Notes: generated from the sequence alone by a model not told the origin. A stretch of 64,000 bases of DNA from Alkalibacterium sp. 20 (GCF_001885615.1 NZ_LSRN01000056.1:48730-112729); one strand, 5' to 3'; shown: positions 28,690-39,665, numbered from the stretch's first letter. Numbers and translations: made by a program.

Positions 28690-29313
28690 ATGCATCATTA
28701 TAAAACAGGTGACATATCATTGAAGCAACAATACAAATTTTTAACAGGTAGCGTGATTCCACGGCCGATAGCATGGATAACGTCACTTAATGAATCAGGT
28801 GACATTATTAATCTAGCTCCCTTCAGTTTCTTTAGTGTGGCTTCAAACCAAGTGCCTTTACTCTCGGTCTCCATCTTGAGAACAGATGAAAAATCAAAAG
28901 ACACAGCTAACAATATATTAAATCAAAAAGAAGCAGTTGTTCATATCGTCAGCCGGCCACTTACCGAAGAAATGAATGTAACGTCTGCACCTCTGTCTCC
29001 AGATAAAAGCGAACTGGAACGAACGCACCTACATTTAGTCGACAGCAATACAGTTAAAGTCCCCGGCATTAAAGAAGCCTTGATACGATTTGAGACAGTT
29101 TTATACCAATATATTCCCATAAAAAATGAATCCGGCGAGATTGTTACGGATCATTTCCTCTTGAAAGTGACTGACTTTCACTTTGATAAAGAGGTGTTTG
29201 ATTCAGAAAAAGATTACATTCTGGCTGATAAATTAGATCCCATGGCTCGCTTATCCGGTATGGATTATTCTGCATTGGGCGATATCCTCTCGTATGATCG
29301 GCCCACAAATTAA
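28690..29313 (+). CDS. Flavin reductase-like domain protein (FMN-binding split barrel)
   Basis: A 207-residue protein of the PF01613 flavin reductase-like family. The N-terminal block LTGSVIPRPIAWITSLNESG and NLAPFSFFSVASNQVPLLSV are typical FMN-binding segments. It likely reduces or binds FMN/FAD; the partner is unknown. The frame opens at TTG 28675, but GAAGGAG precedes the ATG at 28690, giving MHHYKTGD. It follows the lactonase gene by 47 bases and ends at a shared-orientation terminator. Confidence 0.82.
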   Translation: MHHYKTGDISLKQQYKFLTGSVIPRPIAWITSLNESGDIINLAPFSFFSVASNQVPLLSVSILRTDEKSKDTANNILNQKEAVVHIVSRPLTEEMNVTSAPLSPDKSELERTHLHLVDSNTVKVPGIKEALIRFETVLYQYIPIKNESGEIVTDHFLLKVTDFHFDKEVFDSEKDYILADKLDPMARLSGMDYSALGDILSYDRPTN

Positions 29314-29353
29314 AAAAAGCGTCCTTGGATATAAAATCTAAGGACGCTTTTTT
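29311..29353 (+). terminator. Bidirectional terminator between flavin reductase and EIIA genes
   Basis: AAAAAAGCGTCCTT-GAT pairs with ATC-AAGGACGCTTTTTT around a short A/T loop. The plus-strand T6 serves the flavin reductase gene, and the A-run on the other side serves the leftward EIIA gene. Confidence 0.85.
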
Positions 29354-29363
29354 GAATGCTGTT

Positions 29364-29870
29364 TTATTTTGAAGAAACGGTACCGATCTCAGTACCTCTG
29401 GTTGTTTCACCTGTTGTGTTTAATGTATAGTCATTAACTTGATCCATATTCGTAAAGACCACAATGACAGTGTCTTTCTTGCCAGCTTTATTCAAGCCTT
29501 CAAGATCAACAGTAGATACTTTCGTTTCAGGTGTAACTCTGTCGCCTTCTTTAACTAAGGTATCAAAAGGAACACCCTCGAGTTCTACCGTATCTATCCC
29601 TATGTGCACAAGAACTTCGATACCGTTGTCAAGTTCTAAACCAACAGCATGTTGTGTAGGAAAGACACTAACAACTTTACCTGATCCTGGAGAATAAACA
29701 TCGCCATCACTTGGAATAATACCAAAACCGTCTCCCATCATTTTTTGAGAAAAGACTGGATCCTCTACTTCCTCAATTGGAATCACCTTGCCATTTACTG
29801 GACTCGTCAACGTTGCATTTGGATCTTTCGATTCTTTACCTTTTCCCTTTAGAAAATCAAACATTCCCAT
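29364..29870 (-). CDS. crr: PTS glucose-type EIIA protein
   Basis: A 168-residue stand-alone IIA-Glc. It accepts phosphate from HPr and passes it to an EIIB; it may also bind regulatory targets. The two active-site histidines are His74 (PTQHAVGL) and His89 (VLVHIGIDTVELEG), spaced as in E. coli His75/His90, with His89 the phosphorylated one. The N-terminus is short and amphipathic (GMFDFLKG). The gene is monocistronic. The EIICB at 55.0 kb in this window lacks a IIA domain and is a reasonable client, an inference from the known use of a shared IIA-Glc in Bacillus maltose uptake. Confidence 0.9.
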   Translation of the reverse strand: MGMFDFLKGKGKESKDPNATLTSPVNGKVIPIEEVEDPVFSQKMMGDGFGIIPSDGDVYSPGSGKVVSVFPTQHAVGLELDNGIEVLVHIGIDTVELEGVPFDTLVKEGDRVTPETKVSTVDLEGLNKAGKKDTVIVVFTNMDQVNDYTLNTTGETTRGTEIGTVSSK

Positions 29871-30067
29871 TTTTTCCCCTACTTTCTTTGTATTTAGGTT
29901 TTATATTGCTTATATCTATTTGCTTTGTTAGTGTTAATAATAGCATACTTAAGGAGAATCATGAACCAAAAAGAATTTTATATTAAATCATCCATAATTT
30001 CTAGCATTTTTACCTTAAGTTCGATATTATAAGGAAGCTAGTAAATTTTACAAAAGGAGTTATCCAT

Positions 30068-30889
30068 GTGTTTATAGAAATTATCAAATCAATTATTTTA
30101 GGAATTGTACAAGGCATTACAGAGTGGTTACCTATTAGTAGTACTGGTCACATGATTCTTGTCGATGAGTTTTTAGTTTTGAATACCAGCGATGCTTTTA
30201 AAGAGATGTTTCTAGTTGTTATTCAGCTGGCTTCAATACTTGCGGTCGTCATTATCTTTTTCAGAAAGTTAAACCCATTTGATCGGGACAAGAATGATAA
30301 CCAGAAAAAAGAAACATGGCACATCTGGCTAAAAGTCGTCGTCGGTGTGATTCCCGCTGCTTTCTTCGGCTTGTTGTTTGAAGATGTCATTAACGATGTC
30401 TTTTACAATTGGCAGACAGTCGCTGTCGCACTGATTTTTTACGGCATTGCCTTTATAATTATTGAAAAACGAAATGAAGGTAAAGTGCCAAAAATCGAGA
30501 CCTGGGAACAGTTAACCTATAAAGTCGCGTTAATGATCGGTTTTTTCCAAGTGCTGGCACTCATACCGGGAACATCACGCTCTGGGGCAACCATTGTTGG
30601 AGCCATTTTAATTGGGGCAGCCAGACCGATTGCTGCGGAATATTCGTTCTTCCTGTCTATTCCTGTTATGTTTGGAGCCAGCCTGATTAAATTACTTGGC
30701 TTCGGCTTCAGTTTTACACCGGAAGAATTGATCATTTTACTTGTGGGCTGTCTCTTCTCATTCATCGTTTCAATCTTTGCGATTAAATTCTTGATGAACT
30801 ACATCAGAAAAAATGATTTCAGCGTGTTCGGCTGGTATCGCATTATAGTCGGTCTTGTCGTTATAGGCTACTTTGCGATATTAGGATAA
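30068..30889 (+). CDS. uppP: Undecaprenyl-diphosphatase
   Basis: Membrane enzyme (BacA/UppP) that dephosphorylates undecaprenyl pyrophosphate to recycle the lipid carrier for wall synthesis; loss or gain alters bacitracin sensitivity. It has 273 residues and about eight hydrophobic helices. Catalytic signatures are [14 protein letters not shown] at residues 15-28 and [10 protein letters not shown] near residue 175. The start is GTG at 30068; the ATG two bases before it is out of frame and runs at once into a stop. AAAGGAG lies eight bases upstream. Monocistronic. Confidence 0.95.
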   Translation: MFIEIIKSIILGIVQGITEWLPISSTGHMILVDEFLVLNTSDAFKEMFLVVIQLASILAVVIIFFRKLNPFDRDKNDNQKKETWHIWLKVVVGVIPAAFFGLLFEDVINDVFYNWQTVAVALIFYGIAFIIIEKRNEGKVPKIETWEQLTYKVALMIGFFQVLALIPGTSRSGATIVGAILIGAARPIAAEYSFFLSIPVMFGASLIKLLGFGFSFTPEELIILLVGCLFSFIVSIFAIKFLMNYIRKNDFSVFGWYRIIVGLVVIGYFAILG

Positions 30890-30907
30890 TCAAAACTTCA
30901 TATATAC

Positions 30908-30942
30908 GAGAAGGACGGGACAAAAGTTCCGTCCTTTTTCTT
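30908..30942 (+). terminator. Terminator after uppP
   Basis: AAGGACGG-ACAAAAGT-CCGTCCTTTTT forms an almost perfect stem with five T, about 20 bases after the uppP stop. Confidence 0.85.
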
Positions 30943-31154
30943 ATGCTGATCTTTTATCTAAAAGAAACATACTGAACATTCAAAGCCTTTCAACATGGGG
31001 AACGAATACCAGAAAAAAATAATCACATACTTAGAAAACAAAAAATCAGAGTCATTACTGGATTACCTCCCTCGTAACTAATCCTAACAGTTTGCAAGAG
31101 CAGTAAATCCGTATAGTATTACATCATCCTCATAATGCTTAAAATAATGGACAT
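30943..31154. other. Intergenic stretch with no clear feature
   Basis: Between the terminators of uppP and glgP. A 28-codon frame (30995-31081, plus strand) has no ribosome site and no recognisable product. I see no promoter, repeat or structured RNA that I can support. Confidence 0.5.
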
Positions 31155-31193
31155 AAAAAGATCAGAGTAGAAGAAATCTACTCTGATCTTTTT
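31155..31193 (-). terminator. Terminator of the glycogen operon
   Basis: A perfect 17-bp inverted repeat (31155-31171 with 31177-31193), five-base loop, flanked by A5 and T5, 40 bases after the glgP stop. Confidence 0.9.
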
Positions 31194-31232
31194 GAGGCTA
31201 CTGCAGCACCTAATTCATCGTATTAGAACCTA

Positions 31233-33671
31233 CTATGCGAGAGGTTCATCTAGCGGTTGAACCCCTTTATTTTGTTTGATATATTGTTTCACTTTCCAAA
31301 TGTCGTCCGCGTACCGTTTAATTGTATAATCTGCTGAAAATGGCGCGGATGAGGCAATGTTCAAGAGTGATTTTTTTGTCCACTCTTTCTCGTCTTTATA
31401 AAGTTCATCAATTTTCTCCTGCGCTTGAACATAGGAGTCAAAATCTTTCAAGACGAAATACTCATCATTGAAATGAACAAGAGATTCAAAAATAGCATTA
31501 CCTTCATCATGTAGTCCGGGAATCGTCCCATCTATTAAGGCATCCAAACAACGACGAACTCTATCATTGGAATCATAAATCTCTCTTGCACTATAATTTT
31601 GAGCTGCTTTCAGTTCATATACTTCATCACTGGATAAACCAAAAACAAACATGTTTTCTTCACCAACAAAATCTCTGATTTCGATGTTGGCCCCATCTAG
31701 TGTGGCTAAAGTGAGTGCTCCGTTAGCCATTAATTTCATATTACTTGTCCCTGATGCTTCCATGCTGGCAAGTGAGATTTGTTCACTGATATCCGCAGCA
31801 GGAATTATTTTTTCGGCTAGTGAAACGCCATAATTTTCAAAGAAAACTATTTTCAATTTATCTCCTACATCAGGATCATTGTTGACCAAGTCGGCTAATG
31901 AGTTGATTACTTTAATGATTTGTTTCGCGTATACATAACTAGGTGCCGCTTTGGCTCCAAAAATAAATACCCGAGGCACAAAGTCCATTGTTGGATTCTG
32001 TTTGATCTCTAAATAACGATGGAGAATATGCAGCATATTTAAATGTTGACGTTTATAAGCATGCAATCGTTTGATTTGGACATCGAATAAGGCATTAGGA
32101 TCGACTTTTATCCCTTTTACTTCTTCAATATAATCCGCCAATCGCTGTTTATTTTCAAGTTTTATTTCAGCTAATTTCTTGATTGTTTTTTTGTTTTTTT
32201 CAAAACTTTTGAACACTTTTAACTCTGAAGGATTTGTCTTCCATTCTTCACCAATTTTTTCATCAATAAGTTGAGTTAATCCTGGGTTGGAAAGATGGAC
32301 CCAGCGTCTTTGCGTAATCCCATTGGTTTTATTGTTGAAACGTTCAGGATAAAGTTCAAAGAAATCTTTCAATACATCATTCATCAAAATTTCTGTGTGT
32401 AATTTAGCTACACCATTGACACTGTGGCTTCCGATGACTGCAAGGTGGGCCATGTTGACTACCCCATTTTGAAGAATTGCTGTTTGCCATGTTATGCGTT
32501 CACCGTAAAGAGGCAATGTTGTTTCAACAAAACGTCGATTGATTTCTTCGATAATCATATAAATACGCGGCAACAAGTCTCTCATCATATCTATTGGCCA
32601 TTTTTCTAAAGCCTCACGCAAAATCGTGTGGTTGGTGTAACTACATGTCTTGAATGTAATTTCCCATGCCTGTTCCCAGGATAAATGTTCTTCGTCCAGT
32701 AATATTCGCATCATCTCTGGAATGACTAAAGCCGGGTGCGTATCATTGATGTGTATCGCTACTTTATCAGGTATATTTTTTCTAGGCACATTATACTTAC
32801 TGAAATGACGTAAAATAGACTGCACGCCAGCCGAAACCATAAAGTATTCTTGCTTTAGTCTGAGTAAGCGGCCTTCGTAGTTTGAATCATCAGGGTATAA
32901 AACCTGCGTAATTTCTTTGATCGGTTCAGTTGCTGCCAGTGTATGGTAATTATCTTCTTCTTCAACTGGGATCTCCGCAGACCACAATCTAAGATTGTTT
33001 ACAGTATCATTTCTATAACCGACCATAGGTGTATCATATGGCACTGCTAAAACATTCAGCGTATTTTCATACTTCGTTTCCATATGACCTAAGTGGTTCT
33101 CTTCCAACCAAACATTTCCACCGAATCTGATCATACAGGTCGATTTGACATTACGAGTTTCCCAGACATTTCTGTACCGCAGCCAATTTTCAGGCAATTC
33201 GACTTGATAGCCATCGACAAATTTTTGTCTGAACAAGCCATACTGATAGCGAATACCGTTCCCGTTACCGGGAATGCCTAAAGAAGCGAGTGAATCCATA
33301 AAACAGGATCCTAAACGTCCCAATCCCCCGTTTCCTAATGCTGGATCAGCTTCAGCTTTTTCTAATTCTTCAAATGACAAGCCCATTTCACTTAATCCTT
33401 CTTTGATTGTATCAAGCAATCCTAAATTATAAGCATTGTTTTTTAATTGTCGTCCTGGAAGAAATTCCATTGAAAAATAGTAGACTTGCTTCACACTGTT
33501 TTTTACATATTTTTCACGTGTTTCTTTCCAATTTTCAGACAAATAATTTTTCACGTACAAACCGAGTGCATTATATTGTTGTTCGGTTGAGCCCTCTTCA
33601 TAAGAATAAGCGTACAAACCTTGAAATTGTACTTTAAAATCTTTTATAAACTCTTCAACTGTTAATATCAT
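31233..33671 (-). CDS. glgP: Glycogen/maltodextrin phosphorylase
   Basis: Releases glucose-1-phosphate from the non-reducing ends of alpha-1,4-glucans using phosphate and PLP. From the ATG at 33671 it has 812 residues, normal for the family. The PLP-lysine block is EASGTSNMKLMANGALTLATLDG, the N-terminal GNGGLGRLGSCFMDSLAS and the central KRLHAYKRQHLN are typical. GGAGGA lies eight bases before this ATG and abuts the earlier in-frame ATG at 33677, which I reject. It is last of glgBCDAP, but a hairpin separates it from glgA, so its expression may differ. Confidence 0.96.
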   Translation of the reverse strand: MILTVEEFIKDFKVQFQGLYAYSYEEGSTEQQYNALGLYVKNYLSENWKETREKYVKNSVKQVYYFSMEFLPGRQLKNNAYNLGLLDTIKEGLSEMGLSFEELEKAEADPALGNGGLGRLGSCFMDSLASLGIPGNGNGIRYQYGLFRQKFVDGYQVELPENWLRYRNVWETRNVKSTCMIRFGGNVWLEENHLGHMETKYENTLNVLAVPYDTPMVGYRNDTVNNLRLWSAEIPVEEEDNYHTLAATEPIKEITQVLYPDDSNYEGRLLRLKQEYFMVSAGVQSILRHFSKYNVPRKNIPDKVAIHINDTHPALVIPEMMRILLDEEHLSWEQAWEITFKTCSYTNHTILREALEKWPIDMMRDLLPRIYMIIEEINRRFVETTLPLYGERITWQTAILQNGVVNMAHLAVIGSHSVNGVAKLHTEILMNDVLKDFFELYPERFNNKTNGITQRRWVHLSNPGLTQLIDEKIGEEWKTNPSELKVFKSFEKNKKTIKKLAEIKLENKQRLADYIEEVKGIKVDPNALFDVQIKRLHAYKRQHLNMLHILHRYLEIKQNPTMDFVPRVFIFGAKAAPSYVYAKQIIKVINSLADLVNNDPDVGDKLKIVFFENYGVSLAEKIIPAADISEQISLASMEASGTSNMKLMANGALTLATLDGANIEIRDFVGEENMFVFGLSSDEVYELKAAQNYSAREIYDSNDRVRRCLDALIDGTIPGLHDEGNAIFESLVHFNDEYFVLKDFDSYVQAQEKIDELYKDEKEWTKKSLLNIASSAPFSADYTIKRYADDIWKVKQYIKQNKGVQPLDEPLA

Positions 33672-33790
33672 ATGCATTCCTCCATGTGTTGCTAATAAGT
33701 ATACCTTAATGGTAAAGATAAGAAAAGATACGCTGCATGACGCATTTTCTAATTATTTAGTGGACCGTCTAATTAACAATCTATTTATTC

Positions 33791-33892
33791 AACACTTTTG
33801 TTATAAGTGTTAATCACGTATTAATTGACAGTTTTGTTACTTTTCCCACAAAAGAACCCGAATGATCGGCACGAAGCTAATCATTCGAGTTC
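33791..33892 (-). terminator. glgA-glgP intergenic hairpins, one terminator-like
   Basis: Read leftward, GAACTCGAATGAT (33892-33880) pairs with ATCATTCG-GTTC (to 33854) and then TTTT: a plausible partial terminator after glgA. A second small hairpin, AACACTT/AAGTGTT, lies at 33791-33811. The 226-base gap could also hold a separate glgP promoter. Confidence 0.6.
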
Positions 33893-33897
33893 AATTA

Positions 33898-35349
33898 TTA
33901 ATAAACCAAGTGTTTATATTGTTCGATATACTTTTCAGCTGATTTTTCCCAACTGTTGTTTTCAGTCATCCCGCGAATTTGTAATAGTTCAAAACTATCG
34001 GGTTTGTCGTAGTAAACTTTCAAGGCATGGTCGATGGTGTCGAGCATGGTTCTCGCATTAAAGTCGTGAAAACTAAACCCATTACCCTCTTCTGTAAATT
34101 CATTATAAGGCTTAATCGTGTCGCTTAAGCCACCAACTTCATGTACGATAGGCACTGTGCCATAACGCAATGAATTGAGCTGTGACAAGCCACATGGTTC
34201 AAACTCTGAAGGCATCAGGAAAAAGTCCACACCTGCGTATATCCATTGAGCCAGTTCGTTATCAAAATCGATAATTGCTTGACACTTATCTGGATACTTT
34301 CCAGATAAATGCCTAAAGGAATCTTCAAAATATGATTTACCCGTTCCAAGTAAGACAAATTGTGCATTCCTAAAGTTAAGCAACTCTTCCATAGCATCTA
34401 CAATAAGCTGAACACCTTTTTGTTCATCTAATCTTGTAACCACACCAATCAAAGCTATATCCTTATCTTCAGGTAACCCCACTCTTGTCTGCAACGCCTT
34501 TTTATTCTTCAATTTTCCACTTAAATCCTCTGTCGAGAATTGATAGGGTATAGATTTATCTTTTTCAGGATTATAAGTATCATAATCAATACCGTTCAAT
34601 ATACCTACAAGCTTATAATTGATTCTTCTCAAATCACTATCCAAACCATAACCAAATTCAGCTGTTTGAATTTCTTCAGCATATGTCGGACTAACGGTGG
34701 TCACTAAGTCGGAATAATATAGAGCCCCTTTTAGCCAGCAGACCTTGTCTCCATATTTCAGTCCTTCTTTATGAAAGGCAGCATATCCTATATTAAATAA
34801 ATCAGATAAGACGTACTGATCATATACTCCTTGAAAGAGTATATTATGGATCGTTATAACTGTTTTGATATCTCTCAAAGGATTGATCCAGGCATACTTA
34901 TCTTTAAGCAGGACTGGGATCATAGCGGTCTGCCAGTCATTGACATGCAATACCTCAGGGATAAAATCGATTTTTTCCAGCATTTCTATGACAGCCTGCT
35001 GGAAGAAAGCAAAACGTTCACCGTCGTCACCATAATCGTAGAGATTGGGACGATCAAAGTAAAACAGATTATCAATGAAATAGTAAGTCACGGATTCTTT
35101 CACTAATTTTTTAATACCACAATACTGTTGGCGCCAACCTACGCCTACAGTGAAATCGGTCACATGTTCCAACTGTTCTTGCGTTTTCTTATCCATTTTT
35201 TGGATGAAATAGGGTAATACGACACGAACATCGTGACCATTCGCAGCTAGTTCTTTCGGTAAAGATCCCATCACATCGCCGAGGCCGCCTGTTTTAAAAA
35301 AAGGTGCACACTCAGAAGCGGCAAATAATAATTTCATTTTTTTATTCAC
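33898..35349 (-). CDS. glgA: Glycogen synthase (ADP-glucose)
   Basis: GT5 glycosyltransferase elongating alpha-1,4-glucan from ADP-glucose. It has 483 residues. The substrate-binding block ASECAPFFKTGGLGDVMGSLP lies at the N-terminus, followed by EVLHVNDWQTA, and the C-terminal nucleotide-binding part has MPSEFEPCGLSQLNSLRYGTVPIV with the catalytic-type EPCGL motif. The GTG at 35349 overlaps the glgD stop (GTGA); an ATG four codons later (35337) is an alternative start. Third-to-last gene of glgBCDA. Confidence 0.96.
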   Translation of the reverse strand: MNKKMKLLFAASECAPFFKTGGLGDVMGSLPKELAANGHDVRVVLPYFIQKMDKKTQEQLEHVTDFTVGVGWRQQYCGIKKLVKESVTYYFIDNLFYFDRPNLYDYGDDGERFAFFQQAVIEMLEKIDFIPEVLHVNDWQTAMIPVLLKDKYAWINPLRDIKTVITIHNILFQGVYDQYVLSDLFNIGYAAFHKEGLKYGDKVCWLKGALYYSDLVTTVSPTYAEEIQTAEFGYGLDSDLRRINYKLVGILNGIDYDTYNPEKDKSIPYQFSTEDLSGKLKNKKALQTRVGLPEDKDIALIGVVTRLDEQKGVQLIVDAMEELLNFRNAQFVLLGTGKSYFEDSFRHLSGKYPDKCQAIIDFDNELAQWIYAGVDFFLMPSEFEPCGLSQLNSLRYGTVPIVHEVGGLSDTIKPYNEFTEEGNGFSFHDFNARTMLDTIDHALKVYYDKPDSFELLQIRGMTENNSWEKSAEKYIEQYKHLVY

Positions 35350-36521
35350 CCTTCCTCTATATTCCCATCTGAATAAATCACGCTGTTCTTAGCTACGACG
35401 ATTGGGTTCTCACGTGTTCCTTCCAGCTTAGCTCCTTTTTTGACATAGACGTGTTTATCTAAGATGACATATTTCAAATACGCGCCTTCTTCAATATAGG
35501 AATCTTGCATAATAATAGAATCTTCAATCTGTGCCTCTTTGGAAACGAAAACTTTACGGAAAATCAACGAATTTTTTACTGTCCCATAAACTTCACAATC
35601 ATTAGCAAATTGAGCATTTTTAATGACAGCGGTGTCGCCAAAGTACGTTGGTGCTGAATTTTTAGGTTTCGTAAGTACTGGATTTGCTCGATAGAACAAC
35701 GCATTAAAGTTATCTTCGTTTAACATATCCATATTAGCCTCGTAATAACTAGGAATATCTTCAATCACTTTTAGATAACCTGTATATTCGTAGCCATATA
35801 TCGGATTATTTGCCTCTACAGTCAAATCAATAAAGTTGTTTACTGTGATATCTAATTTTTTTTGTTTTGCCTTGAATAAATAATCTAAGAAGGTGTTTTT
35901 ACTTAGAATCATCATTTCCATATTTAAGAATAGTGATTCGTCCCCATTTTTTATTTCTGTTAAAGGATGGTAACCTTCTACGCGATCATTATTGTTTTCA
36001 CTCATTGCTAAGGAATAGTAAATCGAATCATCGATCAATTCATTTCTTTTCAGTTTCTTATAAATGACTGAAACGTCACTTTCTTTATCTTTATGAAATT
36101 GAATCAAAGAATCTAAACGAATATTCGAGAGCATACTGGAACCCATCAAGACCACATACTCTGGATGTACACGAGAGACATATTTGTTATGGTCATCATA
36201 ATAATTTTCAGTATATGTCTCAGAATCATCTAGTCGTGACTTGAGTTCGATATGCGAATGAGTAAAGACGCCTCCTCCAACGGAAGATTCAAGACCCCAT
36301 GTGGCTCCCGATCTGATATGATCGTATAAAGAATGGCCCGAGCCCGAAATAAACAAGGCCGCCGAGACAGCTTCTATACTGGATAAGCTTGAAAACGGAA
36401 AGTCGATCAAACGATATCTGCAACCAAACGGCAATGCCGCCAATGGTCTTCTGTTTGTTAACGGTTTAAGTTTTTCATCATTTTCCACTAAATTTAGAAT
36501 AGACGCAACTTTAGTTCTCAT
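35346..36521 (-). CDS. glgD: Glucose-1-phosphate adenylyltransferase, GlgD regulatory subunit
   Basis: A 391-residue paralogue of GlgC. Where GlgC has a glycine-rich nucleotide loop (GGQGSRL), GlgD reads [15 protein letters not shown], so the catalytic loop is lost. The C-terminal left-handed beta-helix repeats ([20 protein letters not shown]) remain. In Bacillus and streptococci GlgD associates with GlgC and raises its activity; this role is inferred from family. It overlaps glgC by 11 bases and glgA by 4. Confidence 0.94.
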   Translation of the reverse strand: MRTKVASILNLVENDEKLKPLTNRRPLAALPFGCRYRLIDFPFSSLSSIEAVSAALFISGSGHSLYDHIRSGATWGLESSVGGGVFTHSHIELKSRLDDSETYTENYYDDHNKYVSRVHPEYVVLMGSSMLSNIRLDSLIQFHKDKESDVSVIYKKLKRNELIDDSIYYSLAMSENNNDRVEGYHPLTEIKNGDESLFLNMEMMILSKNTFLDYLFKAKQKKLDITVNNFIDLTVEANNPIYGYEYTGYLKVIEDIPSYYEANMDMLNEDNFNALFYRANPVLTKPKNSAPTYFGDTAVIKNAQFANDCEVYGTVKNSLIFRKVFVSKEAQIEDSIIMQDSYIEEGAYLKYVILDKHVYVKKGAKLEGTRENPIVVAKNSVIYSDGNIEEG

Positions 36522-37656
36522 CTGAGTAGCCTCCTACTTCTTCATCATAACCGACAACTTCAATACTGTCTTCGGTTCCGATTATTTCGACACCATCATG
36601 AATATGTGCACTTTCTCCGATAATTGCTTTTTCAATGGTTACATTCTCTCCTATAACGACATTTGGCATGATGAATGAATCTTTAATCACTGAATTTTTC
36701 CCTACCTTAACGTTATGAGATAAAATTGAATGATTGATTTCACCAGCAATGTAACACCCGTCTGTAATCATTGAATTCGTCACTTTTGCAGAAGATGTTA
36801 AAAACTGTGGTGTTGTATTTGGATTTTTAGAGAAAACACGCCAATTTCTATCTCTAATGTTAAGTTCATGAGCAGGATCCAAGAACTCCATATTGGCACT
36901 CCAGAGACTTTCAATGGTCCCTACATCTTTCCAATACCCCTCAAAGGAATAGGCATAGATAGATTCATTGTTTCTTAGGTAAGTAGGAATAACATTATGT
37001 CCAAAATCGGTTAGCTGTCTGTTTTTCGCCTGATTATCCACTAAATATTTTTTCAACGTAGGCCAATCAAAAATGTAGATGCCCATTGAAGCCAGATTAG
37101 ATTTAGGATTTTCCGGTTTTTCCTGGAATTCAATTATTCGATCTGTTTTATCTGTGTTCATCACGCCAAATCTTGAAGCATCTTCCCATGGTACCGGCAT
37201 AACACCTACAGTGAGTGTAGCTTTCTGCTTTTTATGATAATCTAACATTTTTTGATAATCCATTTTATAAATATGGTCCCCTGAAAGAATGACTACATAA
37301 TCAGGATTCTTATCATCTATAAAATCAATATTTTGATACACAGCATGAGCAGTCCCTTTAAAGAACTTTTCACCTTCCATACTAGAGTAAGGTTGTAAAA
37401 TAGTTGCTTTTCCGTTATTTCTGTCTAATCCCCAGCTCGATCCGTCTCCCACATGATTATTTAATATAAGAGGTTGGTATTGAGTAACTACACCTATAGT
37501 ATTAAATCCAGAATTGGCACAATTCGATAAAGCAAAATCTATAATTCGGTAATTACCACCAAAAGGTACAGCTGGTTTAGCTATTTGCTTTGTCAGCTTT
37601 CCTAATCTTGACCCCTGCCCACCAGCTAAAATCATTGCGACTGTTTCAGTTTTCAT
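36511..37656 (-). CDS. glgC: Glucose-1-phosphate adenylyltransferase, catalytic subunit
   Basis: Makes ADP-glucose from glucose-1-phosphate and ATP, the committed step of glycogen synthesis. It has 381 residues. Signatures are [54 protein letters not shown] and [11 protein letters not shown], with a C-terminal beta-helix domain. The GlgC/GlgD pair is the Bacillus-type heteromeric arrangement. Confidence 0.96.
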   Translation of the reverse strand: MKTETVAMILAGGQGSRLGKLTKQIAKPAVPFGGNYRIIDFALSNCANSGFNTIGVVTQYQPLILNNHVGDGSSWGLDRNNGKATILQPYSSMEGEKFFKGTAHAVYQNIDFIDDKNPDYVVILSGDHIYKMDYQKMLDYHKKQKATLTVGVMPVPWEDASRFGVMNTDKTDRIIEFQEKPENPKSNLASMGIYIFDWPTLKKYLVDNQAKNRQLTDFGHNVIPTYLRNNESIYAYSFEGYWKDVGTIESLWSANMEFLDPAHELNIRDRNWRVFSKNPNTTPQFLTSSAKVTNSMITDGCYIAGEINHSILSHNVKVGKNSVIKDSFIMPNVVIGENVTIEKAIIGESAHIHDGVEIIGTEDSIEVVGYDEEVGGYSDEN

Positions 37657-37730
37657 TCTACCTCGGAAGTGTCTATTGACCTTCCTTCCCTCCTTATAAC
37701 TGGTTTTTTTAAATTCTCATTGCTGAGTTT

Positions 37731-39647
37731 TTACTCGTTTTTTGGTACGCCATACACGCGTTTTGGTTTAAGTACTACAACGCTTAGTGCAGGTAAGATC
37801 AGTTCAAGTGAATAATCTTTCCCGTGTGCTGATTCTTCATTTGTTTTAAAAACACCTTGAGAATCTGTCCACGTGCCTCCTAATGATTGCCATTCTGTAT
37901 TCCAAACCACATCGTACTGACCTTTATAAGGGACACCAACTTTTACATTCTGTCTTTCAACCGGAACAAAATTACATAACACTACCAGGAAATCTCTTGG
38001 TTTATTTCCGTTTCGGATAAAATACAAGAGCGTTTCTTCTACATTATCAGCTTGTAAAATTTCAATGCCTTCAGGACGATGATCAACTTCCCATAATGCC
38101 CGATTTTCTTTATAAAAAGCATTTAATTGCTTCGTAAACTCTAAATGTTTGGCATTCATTGAGTCATTTAAATCGCTCCATTCTAGCCCCTCGTCAAACC
38201 GCCACTCTAGAAATTGTCCGAATTCCGCTCCCATAAATTGCAATTTTTTTCCTGGGTGCATCATTCGGTATGAATCAACGGTTCTCAGTCCAGCGAATTG
38301 ATTATAACGATCGCCAAACATTTTGTGCATCATCGATTTTTTACCATGGACAACTTCATCATGAGAAAAAGGCAAGACATAATTCTCATTGAACGTATAC
38401 ATAAACGAAAATGTGATCAAATTGAAGTGGTCTTTTCTATACAATGGATCCATTTCAAAGAAACGAAGTGTATCGTTCATCCATCCCATATTCCATTTGT
38501 AATTGAAGCCCAATCCACCTTCGTGCACCGGATGTGTCACTTTTGGCCAAGCTGTGCTTTCTTCAGCCATCATTAAAACATCGGGATGTCTTTCAAAAAT
38601 CTTTTTATTCATTAACTGAATAAATTCCACACCGGCTTTATTAACATTTGTTCCTTCATCATTCGGTGTCCAGTCTCCAATATCATAATCTAAGTAAAGC
38701 ATATTACTGACAGCATCCACTCTTAGTCCATCTAAGTGAAACTGTTCTATCCAAAATAGAGCGTTGGATATCAGATAACTACGGACCTGATTTTTTCCTA
38801 AATCAAAGTTTAACGTTCCCCAACGGTTATTATTCGCTTGATTGGGATCGCTGTATTCAAATTGTGGCGTACCATCATAATAAGCAAGACCGTAAGCATT
38901 ACGGTTAAAGTGTCCCGGGACCCAGTCCATGATGACTCCGATGTTTTCCAGATGAGCCATTTCTACTAATTCCTGAAATTCTTCAATTGTTCCAAATTTA
39001 GAAGATAGTCCAAAGAATCCTGTTGCTTGATATCCCCAACTCGCATCGAGTGGGTGTTCAATTAAAGGCATAAATTCAATATGTGTGTAGCCCATCTCTT
39101 TTACATATGGAATCAGCTCATCTTTCAATTCTGATATCGTATACCAGGAACCGTCTTCATGATGTTTCCAAGAGCTTAGATGTACTTCATATATATTAAG
39201 AGGCCTATTATAAATTTCAAACCTCTTACGATTCGCCATCCACAAGCCGTCTTTCCAAGATTTGTCTGGTAAATCCCGCACGACCGATGCATCATTGGGT
39301 CTGACCTCGAATTGATAGGCATACGGATCGATTTTATAAGCAACGGTTCCGTCTTTCTGGATAATTTTGTACTTGTAACGCTCACCTTGTACAGGTCTCA
39401 TATCTTTTAAAGTAAAGATACCCGTCTCTCCAACTTTATGCATCTCATCTAATTCAGCCCACTCGTTAAAATCCCCGACTAAATAGACAGCTTGCGCATG
39501 AGGTGCCCAGACAGAGAACGCGTAGCCATTTTCAACTTCGTTACAGCCCATAGTGCGGTAACTATCGTATTGTGTGCCTTCGTTAAAAAGATAAAAAGAT
39601 CCCATAACATTATTACCGTATTCTAATATTTCTTTCCCTTCACTCAT
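37731..39647 (-). CDS. glgB: 1,4-alpha-glucan branching enzyme
   Basis: GH13 enzyme that introduces alpha-1,6 branches into glycogen. From the ATG at 39647 (AAGGGGG upstream) it has 638 residues. An N-terminal CBM48-like domain (YAFSVWAPHAQAVYLVGDFNEW) precedes the barrel, which has the nucleophile Asp in GLRVDAVSNML, the acid Glu in MMAEESTAWP and the third carboxylate in LPFSHDEVVHGK. The frame opens at 39680, but the extra 11 residues have no ribosome site. It is the first gene of the glycogen operon. Confidence 0.96.
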   Translation of the reverse strand: MSEGKEILEYGNNVMGSFYLFNEGTQYDSYRTMGCNEVENGYAFSVWAPHAQAVYLVGDFNEWAELDEMHKVGETGIFTLKDMRPVQGERYKYKIIQKDGTVAYKIDPYAYQFEVRPNDASVVRDLPDKSWKDGLWMANRKRFEIYNRPLNIYEVHLSSWKHHEDGSWYTISELKDELIPYVKEMGYTHIEFMPLIEHPLDASWGYQATGFFGLSSKFGTIEEFQELVEMAHLENIGVIMDWVPGHFNRNAYGLAYYDGTPQFEYSDPNQANNNRWGTLNFDLGKNQVRSYLISNALFWIEQFHLDGLRVDAVSNMLYLDYDIGDWTPNDEGTNVNKAGVEFIQLMNKKIFERHPDVLMMAEESTAWPKVTHPVHEGGLGFNYKWNMGWMNDTLRFFEMDPLYRKDHFNLITFSFMYTFNENYVLPFSHDEVVHGKKSMMHKMFGDRYNQFAGLRTVDSYRMMHPGKKLQFMGAEFGQFLEWRFDEGLEWSDLNDSMNAKHLEFTKQLNAFYKENRALWEVDHRPEGIEILQADNVEETLLYFIRNGNKPRDFLVVLCNFVPVERQNVKVGVPYKGQYDVVWNTEWQSLGGTWTDSQGVFKTNEESAHGKDYSLELILPALSVVVLKPKRVYGVPKNE

Positions 39648-39665
39648 AAATATCCCCCTTAGTAA

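Noticed and set aside
30995..31081. 28-codon plus-strand ORF between uppP and glgP
   Set aside because: No ribosome site, no promoter and no recognisable family; chance is more likely.
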